Origin: Strongylocentrotus purpuratus
Taxonomy: Eukaryota; Echinodermata; Echinoidea; Camarodonta; Strongylocentrotidae
Length of the DNA stretch: 64,000 nucleotides
Assembly (NCBI RefSeq): GCF_000002235.5
Contig: NW_022145596.1
Span: forward strand, 2,315,852-2,379,851
Direction of reading: 5' to 3'
A model generated the notes under the pieces. The model worked only from the letters and a program-made list of their open reading frames with translations, ran no database searches and was not told the DNA's origin. Below, one piece after another: positions 46,901 through 58,457 of this stretch; position 1 is the first letter of the stretch; each line of letters starts with the position of its first letter. The translations under genes and the position numbers were made by a program.

Positions 46901-49900
46901 AAGCAATGTCACGATCGGCAATCACAAAGGAAAACAACACGCCGATCGCGTCGTCATCTCGTAGACAACCAGTGATCTCCGAATTCCTGCGAAGTGTTCG
47001 CGATGCTCAGCCCTGTGCAAGAGAGTCGGCGGTCACAGACGAAGAAACAATCACCACAGACGCGACAGAGAGCGAAGAAGAATCGTCGCCATTGTCACCA
47101 GAGACACCAACACCAAAAAAGCATGGAAACAAACCTCCTAAAAGAAAAAGAAAACACAAGAAAAAGTAATGGACAGAACTCTTCTGCTGGAAACGGCTAT
47201 ATCTTGGCTGATGTAAACAAAGATGCCACATATCTGATTTAATATGGAATCTCAAATATTACACCTAATATCCCTCAACGTAAGAGGAATAAGAAATAAA
47301 GCGAAACGAGATATCATATTTTCATGGCTATCGTTTCAAAAAGCAAACATCATTTTATTGCAAGAAACTTTTTTAACCTCTGAACTAGAAACATCATTTA
47401 AATCAGAATGTGGTGATCTTTCTTTCTTCAGCCACGGAACTAACCACTCTAAAGGCGTTGTTACTATAGTCAAGATAAAGAATGATATAGAAATATGTGA
47501 AAGTTTTGTAAATTTTGATGGAAGAGCTGTCGCTGTTAGATTTAGATACAGAAAGAAGATATACTTCGTGCTAAATGTATATGCTCCGACTGTAAAATCA
47601 CAAAAAGAGTTGTTTTACAAAAAGATGTTCAACTGGATAAAATGTATTAAGCACAAAGACGATTTACTTATATTTGGAGGTGATTGGAACGGTGTACAAG
47701 ATCCTCAGCTTGATACCCGAGGCTGGTCGCAGGTATACAAACCAATTAAGTGGTTACAAAACATTAAAAATAAACTCAAACTGATTGACGTATGGCGGAA
47801 AATGAACCCGCAAGGAAAGCAATTTACATGGCGACAACTATCGTTAGGAATCTATTCTAGACTCGATTATTGGCTTATTTCATCGTCACTATATTGTTAC
47901 GTTCAAACTACCGATATAAGACCTGCCATCAAATGTGATCATTGTGCTGTATCATTAAGATTGAAAACAGATAGCGTTGAAAGGGGGAAAGGTCTTTGGA
48001 AGTTTAATAATTCATTTCTATGTGAAATTGATTTTAAGAACAAAATTAAAAACATCATACAAGCTTTAAAGTCTAGCCATAATCGAATGAATGCAAGAAC
48101 TAAATGGGATATGTGTAAAATAAAAATACGAGAATTTGCCATGAAGTTTTCTAAACAGAGGCTGAAGGAAAAATCCAATCAGTACAAGAAAATGTATAAT
48201 GAATATACAGAGGTTTGCAGAAAAGTTGACAGTAACCATACTAGAGAAGATATAGACAGAATGCTAGAAATAAAGAAAAAGATTGAAAAATGGCACACAC
48301 ATTTATGTAAAGGTGCATTTATTAGATCTCGAGAACGATGGATGGAAAAGGGTGAAAAGTCAACCAAGTACTTTCTCAATTTAGAAAAAAGAAATGGGAA
48401 AAGAAAGGAATTAGATTGTATTACAAACAAAGGGAAAATAATTACTGGAAACGAAAATATTCTTAGAGAAATAACTAAATATTATAGGGAATTGTACTCC
48501 AAGCATACATTTAATGATATCTCTGATATGAAAAAGTATTTAGAAACAACAAACTTAACTACTCTTTCTGAAGAAGAAGCTTTATTATGTGAAGGACCGA
48601 TCACAGAGAAAGAATGTTTTGATGCGTTAAATTCAATGAGAAATAACAAATCTCCAGGCAGTGATGGTCTGACTGCAGAATTTTACAAGTGTTTCTGGGC
48701 TGACTTGAAGTGTATGTTGATCGACAGTTTAAATGAAGGATTTGCAAAACAAGAATTGTCTGAAAGCCAGAAGCAAGCTGTTATAACATTACTGCATAAA
48801 AAGGGAGACAAGCGTTTAGTAGATAACTGGAGACCGATCTCATTGTTAAACATTGACTACAAGATCCTTGCAAAAACGCTTTGTAAACGTTTGCATAATG
48901 TAATGGAAATTTTAGTCTCTCCCGATCAGACGGGATACTTAAAACAACGTTCTGCTGTGCAGAATATTCGTCTTGTCTTAGACGTGATTGATTACTGTAA
49001 CTATGCAAATTCTCCTGGTATTTTGATTTTCTTAGATTTCAAAAAGGCTTTTGATAACATTTGTCATGATTTCCTATTTTTGTTATTAGATAGATTTAAG
49101 TTCAAAGAAACGTTTAAACATTGGGTCAAAACACTCTACAGTAATGCAATAGGCAGAGTTATTAACAACGGCTGGGTCTCTAAGGATTTCAGAATAGATC
49201 AAGGTGTAAGACAAGGTTGTCCGTTATCGGCTCTTCTCTTTATACTGGTTGCCGAAGTTATGGCTGTGAGAATAAAGCAAAATACCAACATAAAAGGTAT
49301 TAGTATTTCGTTAAAAAATCCACCTGTCGTTGAAGAAAATATCAAAATATCTCAATTAGCAGATGACACGGTAATTTTTGTTAACGCTATAGAAGATGGA
49401 AACACTGCCATAAAAGAGGTGAAAACATTTGGGGTCTTAGCAGGGCCAAAACTGAATTTAATGAAAACCAATGTCATGTCAACTTCTTTTCAAGAAGAAT
49501 GCTTAGATAATTTAGAATGGACTAATGAGCCCATTAAATACTTAGGTGTGTACATAACTCAAGGAAAGAAAGAATCGGAAAGTTTAAATTGGAACTTGAA
49601 ACTGGAGAAAGTAAATTCGTTGCTGAGAGTTTGGAAAATGAGGAACCTGACATACTATGGGAAAATAACAATCATAAAAACGCTTATTGCTTCCCAATTT
49701 GTATATATTGCGACATGTTTACCAATTCCACAAAAGTTTGTTGTCAACCTAAACAGATTAATTTATAGCTTTCTTTGGGGATCAAAAAGGGAAAAAATAA
49801 AAAGAGAGGTTGTTACTCGTGCTGCAGAGGGGTGGGGTTTAAACATGGTAGATATACAAACCAAATTCCAATCATTGCAATTATCTTGGTTTTCAAAATA

Positions 49901-52900
49901 TATGAAAGGGGGTAAGTCGCAATGGAGAATACTTTTTAGATATTGGATCAGTTTTATTCAAGACATACCATTAATTTTGAAAGTAAACTGCTCAAGCAAA
50001 GACATGTTCTCGCTATGTAAGATGTATAAGTTACCAATATTCTATGCTAACTTACTCACATATTGGTGCGAATTAAGATATGTTCATTTCCTGAATGTAA
50101 GAGACATATGTAATGAAATTCTGTGGTATAACAGTAACATCAAACATGAACGAAATGTTTTATTTTTTAAAAAATGGAATGTAAATGGAATCTGTAAAGT
50201 TAGTGATGTATTTGAAAACGGACAATGGGTGTCATGCAACACTCTCTTCGAACGTTTAGGTACAAGTTCTTTACTAGATAGCTTCAAACTCTCGAAACTA
50301 AAAAGGGCTTTTCCAAAAGTATGGGTAGAAAAAATAAGAAATAATAATTTTAATCCAATTGCAACAGAAGTTTCTGAAGGAATGTTTGAGATATCGAACT
50401 GCGACTTGATTAAATTAAGTCTCATGAAAGCAAAACACTTTTATATTCTTTTGAATGAGTTCAAAAAAGAAAATCCTCCGGTGTCATTGTTTTGGCAGGA
50501 AAAAATGCAACTACCAAACAATTTTGAGTGGAGGCATGTTTTAGATTTTAAATTAAAAAAGATCAAAGACAACAGAGTAAGACAATTTAATTTCAAACTG
50601 CTTCATAAAGTTTTACCCTTCAAAGACAATCTTTACAAGTGGAAAATTACATCCGATATGCTTTGTACATATTGCAATGAATCAGAATCGTTTATACACA
50701 TTTTGCTAAGATGTCGCCAAGTCGCAGTCTTTTGGCAAAAAATTCATCATCTGGTAACGAACTTGTTCCAAAAAGATATTGAGTTAGGAGAAAAAATCAT
50801 ACTAATTGGTTTCAACATTGAAGACCCGGAGTTTTTGCTCATGAATGTATTAATTGTTTACGCACAATATGCAATTTATAAGGTGTATATACTTAATCAT
50901 CTTAGAAGTAAATCCTTCAATAGTCATTCAATTTGGATGACTTTCAAAAGCGATTTTATGTTTTATGTCAATTGGCAATACAGAAACCAAGAACAATTAA
51001 TAAGTAATATCAAGATGAATCTTTCTTAGTTGAACCTTTAACGCATTTATATTCATGCCTTGATCTTTCCCTTCCACTTTCCTTATGTTTCCCCTATTTT
51101 ATTATATCAGTTTGTTGATTGTGAATATATATATATATTGTAATTAAACTCTATGTACAATGTTGTTAAAATGATATAAAGTAATAAAGTGCCTCGTATG
51201 AGGAAAAGAGAAAAAAAAAAAAATCTAGGGCTTGTATTGTTTCAGAAAGAATGCAAAGAATATTTGGAAACACTACCACTGTTAGGTCCAATAAAACACT
51301 TTTTGAAAGGTTTCTTCATAAACAGAATCTTGCATAACTTATTCTAGGGGGGGGGGGGAATGGGGAAGATCATCTTTATCAAGCTAAATTACTGTCATTA
51401 AGTGAATTATTAACTGATTTCAACAGAGTCAGAACCTGGAAAGAAATTCATACTCTACAAACTACAAACTGCTGAGATTAATTTCTTGTGTGTACCAGAA
51501 TAATGTTTCAAAAACTGGGATAGGATTCTACAACATTTTTACCAATAGAGTCATATTGTGAGAGTGGTTTGGGAGAGGATATCATTGAGTATATTGGAGT
51601 TTTTAAGATGATGAAGCGAATCCTAATCAAATGATTGGTTGAGAACGTACACCAGACATTTATTTTGCCCAACAAGTAATTTTACAATGACCGGTCATTA
51701 ATAAGTACTTATGACCGGTCATTAGTAAAATCATGTTATAAAACATGATTTTATAAAACAAATAAAACATCATCTCATAAAACAAATAATACACATCATT
51801 TTGTTTGGGCGTTATTAAAATTACTCGCACTTGGTACCTTCGAAACAGTCCAAAATACCCTCGGCCATCGCCTCAGGCATGTTTGACTATTCCAAAGGTA
51901 CCTTGTGTGGGAAATTCTTACCAATGCCCTCACTGCTGTGTATTTTTTGTATAATATTACCTCTGGTACAAGTTTGAGAGCTGTTAGAATGTTATCCAGG
52001 ATAAAGGAGAAAGCAAGCTGATCATCGTCACCCAGCAGTGGATTGATGGCCATCTCCAAGCGGGACATCCGCTCAGTTTTCTGCAGAGTTGGAAAATTAG
52101 TATTTGAAGAAACATTATTTAATTAATTACTCTATCTATCTAAGTATCTTCTCCTGGTTCGGAGGTTGATTGCAACATCTCTCCATTTCACTCTATCTTC
52201 TGCCATTCTGGTGCACTCTTGCAGTTTTAGTCCACTCCAGTTTTTGACATTCTCTTCCCAGTTGATTCTGGGCCTCCCTCTCGGTCTAGTTCCTTCCACT
52301 ATTCCCTCCAATACATCCTTTAAGAGGCTTTGGTGTCTTTTAACTACTATGTGAGCTAGATCACACCCTATCTTCTTATTAGATGTGGATCTACCTGATG
52401 TACATGTACCTTTTCATTATCTCTCAGCTATCCTTATATCAGTTTAGTTTGATGATGAAGGAAATTTATCAGATGCATGAATTGGAAGTGCATATAAAGT
52501 AATGCATATATCCCAAATGTACTCATGAGGAATGAAATGCACTTGATCTCTGCATTTATATTTCATTTTTATGAAGTAATAAAAGCAGGAATTCGTCAAC
52601 AAACAGAAATATCTCTACAAATTTGTACCTAATCTTAAAAAAATGAGAGTATATTTAAATAAGGTATGATCAATAAGTAAGAGTTTTTGAAGTAGAAGCA
52701 ATATTGTAAAATTAGATATTCACAAGATACCCTTTGACATCTAATGATACATGATGATGATGATGATCCACAGCACTTGTATGGTGCCATGTATCTGTTT
52801 CAAACATTCAAAGGTGCCCGCTACTCCAATATTGATGGACTAGAGGCTGCTTTAAAGTTTTCTAGCTGGTTGGTGTTGCGAAGAACAGGATGGAGATAAA

Positions 52901-55900
52901 ATATAATACTATCTGCCTCTAACGAAAATGTTTACCTCTTGCATCTTCTTCTGTGCCATTAGCAGCATGTTCTTAGCCACCATTGTAAGAGGGCTCATCT
53001 CTCCATTGTACAGGATACTGTTATCAACAATCTGATTGATATCTGCCTCAAACGAGTCTCTGGATGCGTAACGATGCTTACGCACGTTCTGTGACGGAGA
53101 AAATACAGCATTGTACAGTTGACCGCGTTAAAATGATTGGTAGAAAATACTGTTTAGAATTTGATGCTTATGATAAAAATTAACATTCACATGATACACT
53201 ATCAATTGAAGGCAGAGTAAAGAAAGTACAAGGCAGAGTAAAGAAAGTACAAGCCAGAGAGAAATTTGTAATTCAGATTTGCTTTAATAGAATTTATTCA
53301 TAACTGTGATAATACAGAATGCATAGCTTTATTTGTAAGCTCACTTACACTATACCGGGTAAACTACAAATAATGTTCACATGATTTTTGTACAAAATAC
53401 AGTCAACCTGTCTATAGTGACCGCCTATGAAAAACATAAAAAGTGGTCTTTGTAGACAGGTTCTTTTAGTACATGTTTCAATGAGAAACCATTATCAAGG
53501 GAAACAAAAAACGTGGTCATTGTAGACAGGTGGTCACTAAAGCAGGTTTGACTGTAGTTGATTTACATCAATTCATAGAAGAATGTCTTCTTACATCTCT
53601 GATGGTCTGGAGAGCTATGGGCTTGCTCACAATCTTGTAATAATCAGGAAACTTCCTTTTCTCAACAGCAGTATGAAATGGTTGGGTCTGGAAAAGAGAA
53701 TACAATCATCATAATATATAATTATGATATTCACTGTCATGGAATGTGTACTTGAATTCACATCCAATTAATAATTGGTATAATCTAGGACACTTCACAG
53801 TTTTTTAATGAATTAACTTTACTTTATTTACACATTCATTTCACACAAAAGAAATTGCATTGGTCATTTCTATGGCTACTTTGTAATATTTTACCAAAGA
53901 ACCTGTACATGATTTGCCATGACTTTAAGATGATATTCAAATCATTTATCCTTCAAAAATATCCGATCAAGTTTAGATATGGTCAGCATCACATTCTTCA
54001 TGATTACATTCGTCAATGTTGATTACATTTATATATCCTTATTAGAAAGCACATTTACTAAGGCAGGGGTGATAGTGAGCACTAAAAAAAAAGGTTCTTT
54101 ATTTTCCTCAACCACCCCCCTGGAGTAAAAAAAGAAAAAAAGGATTCAGGGAAACAGAAATTGCATCTAACAACATTCCCCCCTTTTGAGTAAGATGGGA
54201 AAAAATCTGGAAAAATCTGGAAGAGAAAAAAATATTTAAACAAAATTGGGATTAAAATATCAAGAAATCATCAGACCTGACTAAGGGTACATAAGTTCAA
54301 AGGGAACTTCATCTTTTTTGTGTCTCGAAGGGATGAAATAATATATGCCTGGCCAAACAGCACTGGCATATTGACTTCTTAAGATCATTGGTCTTTCCTT
54401 GGAGCCATACCACATCCCCATGGCTTCTCCACAATGTTTTAAAGCCCGTCTGCACTAGTTTGGCCCGGAGGGATTACACCACCCAGCATGGTCACTGACA
54501 GGTGGTTATCTCATCAAATCAGCTCTCAATTAACATAAGAAAAGAGGATCATGGGGGACCAGCGGTCACCGATAAGGCATTGTTTGCTATATAGAGGGCG
54601 CAAGTAGTTATGAGTAGTGCAGTGGGGCTTTAATAGCTTACATAAGGTAGTTCTCTGATTGCATTGAGTATCTCCTCCAGGATACCACTCATGATGACCT
54701 GAGGATCAGCTCTTCGTCGGTTCTTAGATTGCTTGGGTCTCTGCAACAAACAAGCACATAGAGACAAAGATCAAATGGGATGTTATTGAAAACGGATATC
54801 AAAGACACACAGAAAGACTTCTAACACTTGATTACAGGAAGAAGTGGCTCGATATCTAGCACAGGCAAATCTACGAAATGTAGCATTATGGGTACAGTTA
54901 GTCCTAATTAACTTTCACTTACAGCATAATGACCCTAGAACCTCATGATGCAATCAAGTCTCAGGTTCAAAGTTGATCTCCAAGCAGTTTTTTTTAGATA
55001 CCAGAATGAGTATATGGAAAACCAGTAGATGCACAATACTGCAGGTTCTGCTTGTGACTCCAAAAATCAATAACATTTTGGCATTTCAGATAACGTCTTT
55101 GATATCATTTCAAACTTCATCATCAAGTAATGATTATGACAATCATGTTACGTGTAACAAAGAATAAAGAATCGCCCTTCCTTATCTAGTTTTAAACAAT
55201 ATATAAATTTAATTTATTAAATTATACACCCTCTGAGTCTGGTAACCCTACGTTAACTGGGGGGGGGGGTCAATTTGACCCCCCCGTGTAGAAATTTCGC
55301 GACTACTCCGAAACCGCGGCAGATATAAAATTTTCCTTTCATGACTTTTTTCTTTCGAGTCTTACGCATCTTTTAAAACAATTTTTTCGAAAATCGGACG
55401 TATAGTTACGGAGTCGCGTGACATTTTGTTGTTGCATGTCAGCCCGAAAATCGTTCATTTTTGTGATTTGTGAACAAAACATATGGAAATGTCATTTTTC
55501 CTAAAAAGAGATAAAACATTGGTTATTTAGTCTTGTTTAAAGTTTGGGTGTTTGTTTTGGGGTCAAAATAGTTGAATTGTTGTTATAAATGAAATAAAAC
55601 AACAAAAACAATAAAATACATAAGTTGAAAAAACAATGAAATACATAAGAAATTATCAAAACAAGAGATAGCAAGGAATAACCTGGCTCTTGTAATTTTT
55701 TGTGTTGTATTATTATTCCAAACGGTCTAACAAATATATGTAGTGAAAAAGAATGCTTAAATATCAATAATGTATGATTTATGGGCAAAAGTGTGAATTT
55801 TATGACCTTATTTGCATAAATTACCATAAATATGTAAATGAGTGACTTTTTCAAAAAATTGAAATTACCATAGTATTCTATACACTTCACTTGACATGTA

Positions 55901-58184
55901 TGCAAATTTTCGCGGCGATCGGCTGTTTCACGGCCGAGATCTTAAGGGGGGGTCAAATTGACCCCCCCCCAGTAAAAACCTGGTCTGAAATAGCCCAGTT
56001 AAAATAGGGTTAAGCGTAACGTTTGCCTTGTTTTTCTCTGTCTTCCTGTTGTACCACTTAATTTATATTTAATTACTCATATAGTTTTGGGGACAAAACT
56101 GTTTGTCCCCCCACATTTTGATACTTCTGTTGTGTTGTGTTATTTGTTGGAATTGACTTTGTATTGTGTATGTTTGTTCTTGTGATTTGTATCAAAAGTG
56201 CAAATAAAATGAAATGAATTGACTTGAACATCAATTATAAACATACCTTGAGGTAATCACAGTGAGGTTCTGGGTTGACTCTTCTCTTCTTGGTCTGTTT
56301 GATATTCTCCTTAGGAAACCTTAGAACCAAGGACTGCCTTCGGATCTTATCAGCACTGGGGGATGTGGACAAGAAATGAGAGAGAGAGAGGGATTAAATA
56401 TGGGCATAATCACAGGACAAAATATCACAGATGATGCCAGATGCGAAGCAGAAATAAAAAGAAGAATAGAAATTGCTTGGAATATATTTCTGGCAATGAA
56501 AGACTTATTCACAGATAGAAAGGTGAAATTTGCGCTAAGGTTGAGACTAGTAAACTGTTATGTATGGTCTGTCCTATTTTATGTAGCAGAAACATGGACA
56601 ATAAGCAAGACCATGGAAAATAGAATAACATCTTTTGAAATGTGGATTCACAGAAGAATGATGAAAATATCCTAGAAACGAATGAAAACCAACAAAGAGA
56701 TATTGCACATGGCAGAGGGTAAATAAATTGCACTAGTAGGATTAGTTAAGGAGAGAAAAATCAAATACTTTGGTCATGTTAAAAGGCACCAAAGCCTCTT
56801 AAAGGATGTATTGGAAGGAAGAGTGGAAGGAAGTAGACTTAGAGGGAGACACAGAATCAACTGGAAAGAGAATGTCAAGAACTGGAGTGGACTAAAACTG
56901 CAAGAGTGCACCAGAATGGCAGAAGATAGAGTGAACTGGAGAGATGTTGCCATCAACCTCCGAACCGGGAGAATATATTTAGATAGATCGATAATCACAT
57001 AGAGAGAAGGGATGAATTATCATATTCATTATTCTGCTGACAGATATTCATATCATATCTGCACTACTGCCTAAACCAGCTAAAGGGTGGCAAGCACCTC
57101 TGTAACAGTTGAAACATAACTCAGCACACCTATGTTCATGAGTAGCAGTGATACATGCTCATTAAAATCCTTCTTTGATAACACTCAATATTTCTAGAAT
57201 GCTACAGTAAGAACATTATTACTAAATCGATGAGAGCAAGAATAACAATTTAAAGATATGGAGACCGAATGACATTTCCAAGAATATATAATATGTTTTG
57301 TACTCACTGGGCAATGACCCTTCGGTCAAGGAGGATCTTTGTTCCTTCCGTCTTGACCAGTTCATCATCACCGAGCTGTTTCTCTTCTTCCTCTTCCTGC
57401 TCCTGCGTCATGGCAACATTGATGGGAGCAGGTTTCTCAGAGTCCTCCTTCTTGTAACTGGGACAATCCTTGTTGGTCCTCATATGACCTATCAGACCAC
57501 ATGCCCCACACTTCATCTGAGTGGGAAGCGGAGAGAAAAGGAAGTTATTGGTTAACCATGCACCACACTTCATCTAACTGACAACAAATTCCCTCAAAGA
57601 ATATCTCATAGGAAAAGTGATATCCCAATCACATTTTTCAATCCTAATGGAGTCGCTGAGCTAGTACAAACTGTCAAAGAGCACAGGGATCTATACAGAA
57701 TGAAGTACCACACCGAGAAGCTTTAAAGCCCCTCTAAAGTATTGGGAGCCCCAAAAATTTGATGGTAAAATTTGATGTGACAATATTGCACCTATGAATC
57801 TTTGATAAGGGGACTCAATCCTAGAAAGAATTGGAGTAGTTGACATCAACTTGATAACAGGTAAAACTTGTATCCTTAAGTATATTCTTTCAGATCAGTG
57901 TAATTGGGCAATCATGCTGAAAAAGGACCATATATTCTTGTGTTTGATGATTTTATTATGATTAGTATTCACCTTTAGGTTTAGTTTCTCCTTCTTCTTC
58001 TTGATTTTCTTGATGATTTTTGGTTTGGGGTTGACCTTCTCCTTCTCCATCTTCTCCTGGTTCCTCTTGATCCTCCGGAGCTGCTCCTGGATTCTCCTCC
58101 GCTCCTTCTTCATCTCCTCACGATGACGGTCATCATGCAGGGCAAACTGACGACTGCACAGAGAGAGAGAGAGAGAAAGAGAGG

Positions 58185-58218
<34 letters not shown>

Positions 58219-58422
58219 GGGATAACATGGTGTGAGAGAGAACAGGCAGATATGGAGATGATTGACAAAATGCCTATGAAACATATCACTTAAAATAACA
58301 ATGCAGTTAAGGAATCAGTTCCTGGAGAATGAAAAGTTACATCAGTATACCTTGAACCACCAAGTATATTAAATCAGATTATAATACCAACACAAACTCA
58401 AAGGAATAAAACATTGACAGAG

Positions 58423-58457
<35 letters not shown>

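Larger units (their letters stand above)
45906..51223 (+). mobile_element. full-length two-ORF LINE (L1/Tx1-like), antisense in TAF1 intron
   Basis: Bounded by a perfect 15-bp target-site duplication TCTAGGGCTTGTATT (45891-45905 and 51224-51238). Contents: a 5' UTR of about 200 bp, ORF1 with zinc knuckles, ORF2 with endonuclease and reverse transcriptase, a short 3' UTR with AATAAA at 51183-51188, and an A-rich tail. Both ORFs are uninterrupted and the duplication has no mismatch, so the copy looks young and possibly competent. Clade assignment (L1/Tx1 type: AP-like endonuclease at the N-terminus and a C-terminal CX2C..H..C motif) is from the overall layout, not a tree. Confidence 0.93.
45517..51960 (-). 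other. TAF1 intron (6.4 kb) enlarged by a LINE
   Basis: Between the linker exon and the bromodomain 2 exon. About 5.3 kb is the LINE with its target duplication. The rest contains the SINE, a G10 run near 51350 and nested palindromes at 51686-51724. Confidence 0.88.
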
